DNA of 7,273 bases. Origin: JAKLKS01 sp964370855 (lineage in GTDB: Bacteria; Planctomycetota; JAJSAM01; JAKLKS01). Positions 1 to 6,285 of this stretch are shown here, piece after piece (position 1 is the first letter of the stretch; each line of letters opens with the position of its first letter). The DNA is taken from the NCBI GenBank assembly GCA_964370855.1, contig CAYJMF010000175.1:1-7273 (forward strand), given 5' to 3'. A program made the position numbers and the translations under genes. The notes beneath the pieces are model-generated. The model had not been told where the DNA came from. It saw nothing but the letters and a program-made list of their open reading frames with translations, and made no database searches.

Positions 1-85
<85 letters not shown>

Positions 86-113
86 AACCGGATGGAGGGC
101 GTGCCCCGCTCCC

Positions 114-1919
114 CTACTCCCCCTCCCCCAGGTCCAGCACCAGATCCACCCCCACCCCCCCCTCCCCGAGGGCAAACGTGAACAGGTAGCTCCCCTCCGG
201 CCCGACGATCCCCGTCCCCGCCGCCCCCCCGTCGATGGAGAACGTCGCAATCCCCTGCGAGGTCACGGTGTACTCCCCCGTGGTCGCGACGCTCTCCGGA
301 ACGCCCCCGCCGGCGAGAACCGACAGCGTCTCCGTCCCCGAGAACCCGCCGCTCCCGTCGAAGGCGAGGATGCCGCTGCGGAGCGAGGCGGAGGAGCCGA
401 GGAGGATGCCGAGGTGGAGGTAGTCGCCGGAGACGTCGGCGACGCCGAGCCCGAGTCCCTGCCGCAGGAAGAGGGTCCCGCCCCCCGCGGGGAAGGCGCC
501 GTCCCCGTCCCCCCCGGCGAGGATGTCGGCGCCGAGCACCGTGGAGGCGGTCCAGGAGGACTGGGGTCCGAAGAGGTTCTCCGTCGTGGTGACGGTGACG
601 GCGCCGTCGGCGGCGACGGCGAGGGAGCCGGAGCGCAGCACCGGGGTCTGTGCGCCCGGGGTGGGCACCCCGCCCTCGAGGGCGAGGGCGGTGCGGGCGC
701 CGAGCCCGCTCACCCCGCCACCGGAGGAGAAGGTGAGGACGCCGACCTCGACGCTGCCGCCGCCGTCGGTCCCCGGCTCGACGTGGACGTAGAACCAGCT
801 CCCGGCGAGGTCGGCCTTCGCCGGCACCGCGGTCCTCCGCAACAGAAGCCCCGGTTCCCCGGCCCCGTCGGCGACGCCGGTGTGGAGGACGTTGCCCGCC
901 GCCGCCACGGAGAAGGTCCGCTCCAGCACGGCGTCGCCGCCGAGGTCGAGGGAGAGGGCCGCGACGGCGCCGTCGGTCCAGTAGGAGCCGCGGGTGGCGG
1001 GGAGGGGCAGGGACTGGAGGGAGAAGCCGAGGGGGCTCCCGGAGTCGGGGAGGAGGACGGCGGTGTCCAGGGTTTCCGCGACGGAGCCTTTGCCGTCGAA
1101 GGCGAGCTCCCCCGTCAGGAAGGCGGGGAAGAGACCGCCGCCGGGGGCGCCGGAGAGCCATGTCGAGTAGGGGCCGAGGAGGGCGCCCGGATCCGCCACG
1201 TCGCGGTGATCCTCGCGGGGCCCCTTCGGGACCTTCCACCGCAGCACGCCAGCGAAGGGGCCCGTGGTGCCGTCGGCGCCGTTCACGGTGAGGGTCCAGG
1301 GGCCGAGGGAGGGGAGCGGGACCTTCTTCCACGTGTCGCTGCGGGGGCCGGGCTTCGAGGAGCCGGCGTCGGCGGGGCCCTCCCCGGACTCGACGGAGGC
1401 GATGCGCGGCACGAGGGGGCTCCCCGGGGCCGCCGCCACCTTGATGAGAGCCACGGCCGAGGGCGGGGCGCGGAAGCCGACGGCGGCCGGACCGCCCTCC
1501 TCCACGGTCCCCTCGAAGGGCACCGCGCGGGGGGTCTTGAGCTTCGTCTTCAGCCGGTAGTTCCCGGCGCCGCCCCCGGATCCGACGGTGAGGACGAGGA
1601 CCCCGTCGGCGGGGAAGGGGAGCCGCGCCTTCCAGGTCCCCGGCTTTTTCCCCGGGACGAGGATCGCGTCGCTCCCGTCGGAGAGGGTCGCCTCCAGGGA
1701 GGGGAGGAACCCGCCCTTCGCCCCCGGACGGAGGTCCACGGCCAGGGTCGAGCCCGCGGGGGCGGCGACCCGGAAGGTCTCCACCTCCGAGGAGGGGAAG
1801 ATCGTGGAATCCACGATCCCGCCGGGGAGGAGGTCCTCGTCCACGGTCCCGGCGCGGAGCGCCGGTGCGGCGGCGAGGAGGAGGGCTGCGGCGAGGGCGA
1901 ACCGGGGGACGGGGGGCAT
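114..1919 (-). CDS. Exported protein of unknown function with two PPC-like domains and three Gly-rich beta repeats
   Basis: The protein has 601 residues. Residues 1-23 form a signal peptide: a short n-region with one Arg, a hydrophobic Ala/Leu core, and a likely cut after Leu-Arg-Ala. The mature part appears wholly repetitive. Residues about 40-130 and 135-232 resemble each other (a GSxLxP start, then W-K-x-PxP, LTV-G, and a closing Lys/Pro stretch) and look like pre-peptidase C-terminal (PPC)-type beta domains. Residues about 248-362, 370-487 and 495-598 are three diverged modules, each starting with G-x-Y/W and containing a G-x-L-x-F-(D)G-x-G core, probably beta-barrel or lipocalin-like. 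There is no catalytic motif, no lipobox cysteine and no membrane anchor. It starts 26 bp after rho, with no strong ribosome binding site; a small G5/C5 hairpin (1921-1936) sits in that gap. Co-transcription with rho is likely but a functional link is not implied. The coding call is strong; the function is unknown. Confidence 0.85.
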   Translation of the reverse strand: MPPVPRFALAAALLLAAAPALRAGTVDEDLLPGGIVDSTIFPSSEVETFRVAAPAGSTLAVDLRPGAKGGFLPSLEATLSDGSDAILVPGKKPGTWKARLPFPADGVLVLTVGSGGGAGNYRLKTKLKTPRAVPFEGTVEEGGPAAVGFRAPPSAVALIKVAAAPGSPLVPRIASVESGEGPADAGSSKPGPRSDTWKKVPLPSLGPWTLTVNGADGTTGPFAGVLRWKVPKGPREDHRDVADPGALLGPYSTWLSGAPGGGLFPAFLTGELAFDGKGSVAETLDTAVLLPDSGSPLGFSLQSLPLPATRGSYWTDGAVAALSLDLGGDAVLERTFSVAAAGNVLHTGVADGAGEPGLLLRRTAVPAKADLAGSWFYVHVEPGTDGGGSVEVGVLTFSSGGGVSGLGARTALALEGGVPTPGAQTPVLRSGSLAVAADGAVTVTTTENLFGPQSSWTASTVLGADILAGGDGDGAFPAGGGTLFLRQGLGLGVADVSGDYLHLGILLGSSASLRSGILAFDGSGGFSGTETLSVLAGGGVPESVATTGEYTVTSQGIATFSIDGGAAGTGIVGPEGSYLFTFALGEGGVGVDLVLDLGEGE

Positions 1920-1945
1920 GGGGGGATTCTACCCCCGCGCCCGGC

Positions 1946-3400
1946 CTACCCGCGGAAGCGGTCCAGGAACTCCGCGTTGGTCCTCGTCTGCATGAGTTTC
2001 TGGACGAGGAGCTCCATGGCCTCGACGGGCTTCATCTTGCTGAGCACGCGGCGGAGGATCCAGACGCGCTTGAGGATGTCCTCCGGGAGGAGCTTCTCCT
2101 CCTTGCGCGTGCCCGAGGCGTTGATGTCGATGGCAGGGAAGATGCGCCGGTCCGCGAGCTCGCGGGAGAGGACGATCTCGGAGTTGCCCGTGCCCTTGAA
2201 CTCCTCGAAGATGACCTGGTCCATGCGGCTCCCGGTGTCGATGAGGGCCGTGGCGATGATGGTCATCGACCCGCCCCCCTCGACCTTGCGGGCGGCGCCG
2301 AAGTGGGTCTTCGGGCGCTCCAGGGCGCGGGAGTCCACGCCGCCGGACAGGGTCCGGCCGCTGTGCTCGATCTCCATGTTGTAGGCGCGGGCCATGCGCG
2401 TGAGGGAGTCCGCCAGGACCACGACGTCCTGGCCCATCTCGACGCAGCGCTTCGCGCGGGCCAGCGCCATGTCGGCGACCCCGACGTGCTGGGTGGCGAG
2501 CTCGTCCAGGGAGGAGGCGATGATCTCCCCGTTGATGGAGCGGCGCAGCTCGGTGACCTCCTCGGGCCGCTCGTTGATGAGCAGCACGAAGACCCTCATC
2601 TCGGGGTAGTTGCGGTTGATGGCCTGGCCGATGCGCTGGAGCATGATCGTCTTGCCCGTGCGCGGCGGCGCCACGATGAGGCAGCGCTGTCCCTTGCCGA
2701 TGGGGATGAGGAGGTCGATGACCCGGAGCAGGGGGTCCGTCGTGGACTCCCCCTCGAGGCGCAGCCACTCCGTGGGGTCGATGGTGGTGAGGCTCTTGAA
2801 GGGGGTGCGGTCGAGGTAGTGCTTCGGGTCGTCTCCCTCGATCTTCTCGATGGTCACGAGGGAGGGGCGCTGCCCCGGCCTGCGTGGCGCGGCGACGCCG
2901 CCGGAGATCCGCGTCCCCTGCTCGATGTTGAGGGTGCGGAGGAGGTTGGCCGGGATGTACACGTCCGTCGGGTGGGGCAGGTAGGAGTACTTGAGGTTGC
3001 GGAGGAAGCCGTAGCCCTCGTGCATGACGTCCACGGCGCCCTCGGCGACGCTGTCCGTCGGGACGACCTCGCCGGGGGCCGGCGTGTACCCGATCTCGCT
3101 GCCGCGGGGGGGGTGGTTCCCGCCGCCGCCCTGGGGGGGCCTGCCGGGCTGGCCGCCCTGGCCGGGCTGCCCCGGCTGGCCGGGCTGGCCGCGCTTCCCC
3201 CGTCCCCTCCGCCGCCGCCGGCCGCGGTTGTTGCGCCAGTTGTTGCCGCGGCCCTGCTGTCCGCCGCCTCCTCCGCCGCCGGGATTGCCGCCTCCGCCGC
3301 CCTGGCCGCCCGCGGAGGGAGGGGAGCCGGTGGAGGGGGAAGGGGAGGGTGTCGGGGCGGGTGCGGAGCCGCCCCCCCCGGTGTTCTCTTCGGGCATCAT
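1946..3400 (-). CDS. rho: Transcription termination factor Rho (ATP-dependent RNA helicase)
   Basis: Rho is a hexameric RNA-dependent ATPase that loads on C-rich RNA and releases RNA polymerase. The chosen start gives 484 residues (E. coli has 419). Residues about 7-100 are a low-complexity Gly/Pro/Gln/Arg region with an Arg-rich patch (about 59-70) and GQP repeats. The cold-shock-type primary RNA-binding domain follows (about 120-190, with GYGFLR at 129-134). The ATPase core has Walker A (APPRTGKT, 244-251), LLINERPEEVTE (273-284), Walker B (VVVLADS, 326-332), the Q-loop region (about 342-354), R-loop GTGNSE (403-408) and the C-terminal KxEAMELL-type helix. The first of two adjacent ATGs (3398-3400) is preceded by GAGG eight bases upstream. 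The frame stays open through rnpB, but that extension has no family similarity. The N-terminal helical Rho_N domain seems to be absent. The product call is very secure. Confidence 0.98.
   Translation of the reverse strand: MMPEENTGGGGSAPAPTPSPSPSTGSPPSAGGQGGGGGNPGGGGGGGQQGRGNNWRNNRGRRRRRGRGKRGQPGQPGQPGQGGQPGRPPQGGGGNHPPRGSEIGYTPAPGEVVPTDSVAEGAVDVMHEGYGFLRNLKYSYLPHPTDVYIPANLLRTLNIEQGTRISGGVAAPRRPGQRPSLVTIEKIEGDDPKHYLDRTPFKSLTTIDPTEWLRLEGESTTDPLLRVIDLLIPIGKGQRCLIVAPPRTGKTIMLQRIGQAINRNYPEMRVFVLLINERPEEVTELRRSINGEIIASSLDELATQHVGVADMALARAKRCVEMGQDVVVLADSLTRMARAYNMEIEHSGRTLSGGVDSRALERPKTHFGAARKVEGGGSMTIIATALIDTGSRMDQVIFEEFKGTGNSEIVLSRELADRRIFPAIDINASGTRKEEKLLPEDILKRVWILRRVLSKMKPVEAMELLVQKLMQTRTNAEFLDRFRG
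3140..3190 (-). repeat. GQP/GQG codon repeat within the disordered N-terminus of rho
   Basis: Imperfect 9-base repeats encode roughly GQPGQPGQPGQGGQPG (rho residues 71-87), next to the Arg-rich patch. This part of a longer low-complexity stretch (about 3101-3382) is expected to be disordered. Repeats of this type expand and contract easily, so length may vary between strains. Confidence 0.75.
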
Positions 3401-3485
3401 GAATGCGTCCTCGGCGCTCGTGCGCCATGGGGCGGCCCGGGTCCGCGCCCTTCCTTCGGTGCGCGTCCGGGCGGCCTGGGAATCA

Positions 3486-3504
3486 CCGCGCCCTCGGGGC
3501 GCGG
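3486..3504. other. GC hairpin in the rho leader
   Basis: CCGCGCCC (3486-3493) and GGGCGCGG (3497-3504) form a perfect 8-bp stem with a 3-base loop, about 85 bases upstream of the rho start codon. No T-run follows on either strand, so it is not an ordinary intrinsic terminator. It may be leader structure, or chance in such GC-rich DNA. The rest of 3401-3690 shows no gene that I can support. Confidence 0.4.
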
Positions 3505-3694
3505 AGTACGGGTGAACCGTGGGTCGTCGAGAGGAGAGTCGTCCCCCGGGACCCCCAGCGGATGCTTCGGAACGGGGCCGCGATCGCGCGCACGCGCAAC
3601 GTTTTCGAGGGCCTCGTTCCCGGGGTCGTTCGAGGCCGGCGCAACGGGCCCGGCCGAGACGGGACATCCGTGAGTCCCTATGGGAACAGGATCC

Positions 3695-3722
3695 ATTGTA
3701 CGGGGGGTGCCGGGGGGTGCAA
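3695..3722 (-). promoter_or_regulatory. Candidate sigma70-type promoter for rho
   Basis: On the minus strand TTGCAC (3722-3717) and TACAAT (3700-3695) are separated by 16 bases. TACAAT differs from the TATAAT consensus at one position and stands out in a GC-rich background; the -35 matches mainly in TTG. Transcription would start near 3688, giving a rho leader of roughly 290 nt. The -35 lies inside the C-rich tract that follows rnpB. Confidence 0.5.
3701..3720. repeat. Perfect tandem duplication of a 10-bp unit
   Basis: CGGGGGGTGC occurs twice back to back (3701-3710 and 3711-3720). It forms the spacer of the candidate rho promoter and part of the -35. Gain or loss of one unit would change the spacing upstream of the -10. 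Confidence 0.9.
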
Positions 3723-3769
3723 GGAGAAAGGGGATGGGGGGAGGGGGGGGAGGGGGGGCCGGGGGGGGT
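3701..3769 (-). promoter_or_regulatory. C-rich, G-poor tract after rnpB: candidate Rho-utilisation (rut) region
   Basis: Read as RNA from rnpB toward rho, these 69 nt contain 50 C and only 6 G, with pyrimidine runs broken by single A, T or G. Rut sites are unstructured, C-rich and G-poor, about 60-90 nt long. The tract starts immediately after the rnpB 3' end (3771), where no stem plus U-run terminator is visible, so Rho-dependent termination of rnpB is a reasonable inference. Its complement is a series of G-runs that could form G-quadruplexes, an alternative role. Confidence 0.45.
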
Positions 3770-3770
3770 G

Positions 3771-4180
3771 TGCAGGGGAGTCCGTAAGCCGGGTCCTGTG
3801 CGCGGGTTTACGGCCTTTCGGCCTTCGTCCCCGCCGGCGACCATTCCTCTGGGACGGCGGTTGCCCGCCGCCTCCAGCAGCCTACCCGGAGGTCATGGCG
3901 GTGCGAGCGACACCGCGGGATCCGGAGATCCCTCCCTCCCTATGTGGCCTTGCTCCAGGTGGGGCTTGCCGGGCCGGCCGCGGCGCCGCGGCCGCGGTGG
4001 GCTCTTACCCCGCCGTTTCACCCTTGCCCCGGCCCTTGCGGGCCGTGGCGGTCTGCTTTCTGTTGCGCTTTCCCTGGCCTTGCGGCCGGTGGGCGCTACC
4101 CACCACCTTGCTCTGCGGAGCCCGGACTTTCCTCGAGAAGCCGCTTGCGCGGTTCCCGCGATCGCCTGGACTCCCCTGCA
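3771..4180 (-). ncRNA. rnpB: RNase P RNA, bacterial class A
   Basis: This is the catalytic RNA of ribonuclease P, which cuts the 5' leader from pre-tRNAs. On the minus strand the conserved blocks appear in order: GAGGAAAGTCCGGGCTCC, AACAGAAAGCAGACCGCC, GGCAAGGGTGAAA then GGTAAGAGCCCACC, GGAGCAAGGCCACATAGG, GGGTAGGCTGC, AGAGGAATGGTCGCC and ACCCGGCTTAC. The ends are set by helix P1: bases 4180-4168 pair perfectly over 13 bp with 3783-3771. The length is about 410 nt (E. coli 377). P12 includes a perfect 20-bp DNA palindrome (3975-3994). The L15 region carries two extra-looking hairpins and no obvious unpaired GGU. It is transcribed toward rho and diverges from the methyltransferase operon. Confidence 0.97.
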
Positions 4181-4186
4181 AAGGCG

Positions 4187-4215
4187 ATGGTACAGGGACG
4201 TTCCTTACTAAGTAA
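4187..4215 (-). promoter_or_regulatory. Candidate rnpB promoter
   Basis: Minus-strand TACCAT (4192-4187) lies six bases before the predicted 5' end of P1 at 4180, the right distance for a -10 box if rnpB is transcribed directly from its mature end. At a 17-base spacing the -35 would be TTACTT (4215-4210), a poor match, but it lies in the only AT-rich stretch nearby, inside the left arm of the 31-bp inverted repeat. The support is mainly positional. Confidence 0.35.
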
Positions 4216-4288
4216 CTAACTCCCATACCCCTCCCGGCATGACGGGGGGGGGACCGTGGAGTTAGTTACTTAGTAAGGAACGTCCCTG
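4193..4288. repeat. Perfect 31-bp inverted repeat with a structured 34-base centre
   Basis: Bases 4193-4223 are the exact reverse complement of 4258-4288; the match ends at 4192/4289 outside and 4224/4257 inside. Inside the centre, 4228-4236 can pair with 4243-4251 (9 bp including one G-U) around the loop GCATGA. Each arm carries a TTAGTTACTTAGTAAG-type 4-base pattern, much richer in A/T than its surroundings, with TAA in all three plus-strand frames at 4209, 4213 and 4217. The left arm overlaps the expected -35 region of rnpB; the right arm ends 27 bp before the methyltransferase ATG. No target-site duplication and no U-run are visible. It may be an operator, a MITE/REP-like element or an assembly product. 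Confidence 0.95.
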
Positions 4289-4315
4289 CCTTCCCGCCGC
4301 TAACCTGCTCGGGGA

Positions 4316-5155
4316 ATGCATCCCCGCGTCCTCCTGCTGGAGCTTCTCCGGCCCCGCCGGCCGCGGTTCCCCCGCGCCTTCGGGGCGCGGGAGGCGGCCC
4401 TCCAGTCGGTCTACGGGTCCGTGGAGTGGACCCTCCGCCACCTCCGCATCGTGAACGAACTGGAGGCGATGCGGGCCGAGCACTCCCTCGAACTCATGGA
4501 GGTGATCGACTTCGGGGGGGCCTCGGCGGCCCTGGCCAAGGTGCTGGAGGCCTTCGGCCTCGGCCCCCGCTACCGGGTCTTCCTCGTGGACACCGATCGC
4601 GCGGCCCTCGCCGCCGCGCCGGCGCGGCCCCCCGTGGTCGCCTCCCTCCCCATCGAGCCCGAGGGGGAGCTCCCCTTCCGGGACCGCACCGTGGACGCCG
4701 TCGTCTCCAGCGACGTATTCGAGCACATCCCCCGGGGGGCCCGCGCCCGCTGGGCCGCGGAGTGCCGGCGCGCCGCCCGCCTCGGGCAGGTCCACACCAT
4801 GCCCTGCGACGGGGGCGGAGGCCGCTTCGGCGGAGCCGCCGCGGACCTCGAGTTCGACGCGTGGCACCGGGAGCGCTTCGGCGCGCCGGAGCGGTACACC
4901 GCGGAGCACATCGAGAACGGCCTCCCCACGGAGGAGGAGTTGCGGCTCCTCTTCCCCGGGGCCCGGGTCGAGGGATTCGGGAACACCGGCGTCTGGAGGG
5001 AACTGGTGCGCCGCCAGTTCACGAAGAAGACCCCCCTCGGCCGCGTCCTCGACGGCGCCTGGTACGCGCGGCGCGGGCGCCTCGCGGACGGGGAGCCCCC
5101 CTTCAAGAACGCCCTCGTCGTGGAGCGGGCCCCGGGGGCGGGGGGCGGGCCGTGA
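4316..5155 (+). CDS. Class I SAM-dependent methyltransferase (Methyltransf_11-like)
   Basis: This 279-residue cytoplasmic protein has a Rossmann methyltransferase core. Motif I is VIDFGGAS (63-70), where DFGG replaces the usual DxGxG; the acidic end of strand beta-2 is VFLVDTD (88-94); and DAVVSSDVFEHIP (127-139) is the motif of the fourth strand with the His-containing helix start of this family. The preceding segment ELPFRDRTVD (118-127) is the typical 'LPFxDxxFD' element. The C-terminal part (about 175-270) is probably the substrate lid. ATG 4316 is chosen because an in-frame TAA at 4301 rules out an earlier start; GGGGA directly abuts the ATG, so no well-spaced ribosome binding site exists. 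Its stop overlaps the next gene's GTG by four bases. It heads a glycosyltransferase operon, which suggests methylation of a sugar or of a surface polysaccharide end. The exact substrate cannot be read. Confidence 0.88.
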   Translation: MHPRVLLLELLRPRRPRFPRAFGAREAALQSVYGSVEWTLRHLRIVNELEAMRAEHSLELMEVIDFGGASAALAKVLEAFGLGPRYRVFLVDTDRAALAAAPARPPVVASLPIEPEGELPFRDRTVDAVVSSDVFEHIPRGARARWAAECRRAARLGQVHTMPCDGGGGRFGGAAADLEFDAWHRERFGAPERYTAEHIENGLPTEEELRLLFPGARVEGFGNTGVWRELVRRQFTKKTPLGRVLDGAWYARRGRLADGEPPFKNALVVERAPGAGGGP

Positions 5156-6285
5156 TCCTCGGCTTCGACGGGCTCGCCATCACCGCGTCCCCCGCGGGCG
5201 TGGGGACCTTCGCGCGGAACCTCCTCTCGAACCTCCTTCGCCTGCCCGGGGGGCCGGAGGTGGTCGCCGTCCTCCCGCAGGATTCCGCCGCCGATGCCGA
5301 CGTCGAAGGCGCGGGCGGGAGGGTGCGGGTGATCCGCGCCCCCGTGCGGGGGCCCGACACCCCGCGCGCCCTGTGGTACCAGCACGCCCGCATGCCGCGC
5401 CTCCTCCGCGGCGCGGGGGCGACGGTGCACCTCGCCCCCTCCTTCGTGCTGCCCGCCTTCCGCTTCGAGATTCCCTCGGCGGTGATCGTCCACGACTTCG
5501 CCTGGGCGCGATTCCCGGAGACGAAGTCCCTGCGGTTCCGCCTCTACATGGACCGGGTCGTGCCGGATTCCGTGCGAAGGGCGCGGGCGGTGTTCGCCCC
5601 CTCGGCCTTCGCCAGGGGGGAGGTGCTGGCCTGCGTCCCGGGCACGGACCCCGGGAAGGTCCGCGTCCTCGCCCCCGGCCCCGGCATGCCCCTGGAGAGG
5701 GGCGACGCCGCGCCGGTCCTCGCGGCCATGGGCGCGAAGCCCCCCTTCCTCCTCTGCGTGTCCAACTTCGACGGGAGGAAGAACCTCGGCGCCCTGCTGC
5801 GGGCCTGGCGCCTCCTCCGCGAACGGGACGGCCTGCCCCACTCCCTCGTGCTCGCCGGGGGCGGGGAGCGGGCCGCCGCCTTCCGCGCCGCCGAGGCGGG
5901 CCCCGGGGAACCCGTGGCCACGCCGGGCTTCCTCCCCGCCGCCGACCTCGGCGCCCTCTACGGCGCGGCGGACCTCGTCGTGGTGCCGAGCCTCTACGAG
6001 GGCTTCGGGTTTCCCGTGCTCGAGGCCTTCGCCGCCGGCGCCCCCGTGGCCTGCTCCCGGGCGGCGAGCCTCGCCGAGGCGGCGGGGGACGCGGCGGTGC
6101 TCTTCGACCCCGGGGACGTCGAGGACATGGCGCGGGGGATCCGCGAGGCCCTGGTGCCGGGGCCGGCGCGGGAGGCCCGGGTCCGCCGGGGGAGGGAGCG
6201 GGCCGCGGCCCGCACCTGGGAGGCCTGCGCCGCGGAGGCCCTCGAGGTCCTCCGGGGGATCGAGGGGGAGGGGCCCCGTGGCTGA
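5152..6285 (+). CDS. GT4-family (GT-B fold) glycosyltransferase
   Basis: The protein has 377 residues, a normal length for a GT-B enzyme that moves a sugar from a nucleotide donor to a growing glycan at the inner face of the membrane. Residues 1-190 form the acceptor-side Rossmann domain, with the glycine loop SPAGVGTF (13-20) and VIVHDFAWARFPE (111-123). Residues about 195-370 form the donor domain: GRKNLGALLRAW (208-219) holds the Arg/Lys pair that contacts the donor phosphates, and PSLYEGFGFPVLEAFAAGAPV (279-299) is the hallmark with the E-x7-E pair at 283 and 291. The start is GTG 5152, overlapping the methyltransferase stop (GTGA); the next in-frame ATG (residue 81) would remove the N-terminal fold. 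The family resembles mannosyl- and related transferases of O-antigen or capsule clusters; donor and acceptor are not determinable here. Confidence 0.93.
   Translation: MILGFDGLAITASPAGVGTFARNLLSNLLRLPGGPEVVAVLPQDSAADADVEGAGGRVRVIRAPVRGPDTPRALWYQHARMPRLLRGAGATVHLAPSFVLPAFRFEIPSAVIVHDFAWARFPETKSLRFRLYMDRVVPDSVRRARAVFAPSAFARGEVLACVPGTDPGKVRVLAPGPGMPLERGDAAPVLAAMGAKPPFLLCVSNFDGRKNLGALLRAWRLLRERDGLPHSLVLAGGGERAAAFRAAEAGPGEPVATPGFLPAADLGALYGAADLVVVPSLYEGFGFPVLEAFAAGAPVACSRAASLAEAAGDAAVLFDPGDVEDMARGIREALVPGPAREARVRRGRERAAARTWEACAAEALEVLRGIEGEGPRG

Noticed and set aside
414..2384. 656-residue plus-strand open frame
   Set aside because: Very Gly/Glu/Arg-rich translation without any family motif, opposite the exported protein and rho. 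In DNA this rich in G and C, antisense frames stay open by chance.
3101..3382. G/C-rich repeats in rho as a CRISPR-like or minisatellite array
   Set aside because: Repeats are short, in frame, and encode Gly/Pro/Gln linkers; there are no spaced identical repeats.
3401..3844. Rho extended upstream to a 632-residue form
   Set aside because: The added part overlaps rnpB and its downstream tract, has no Rho similarity, and an ATG pair with a GAGG ribosome binding site at 3400 explains the start.
3975..3994. 20-bp perfect palindrome as a regulator site
   Set aside because: It lies inside rnpB and is explained as the tip of helix P12 of the RNase P RNA.
4193..4288. Palindrome as an intrinsic terminator
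   Set aside because: The stem is long, but no U-run follows on either strand, and both neighbouring genes point away from it.
4193..4288. Palindrome as a phase-variable invertible promoter
   Set aside because: The segment between the arms is only 34 bases, too short for usual site-specific inversion, and no recombinase gene is nearby.
4426..5151. Upstream extension of the GT4 gene in its open frame from 4426
   Set aside because: The extension is Arg/Gly/Pro-rich noise overlapping the methyltransferase; the GT4 fold begins exactly at the GTG at 5152.
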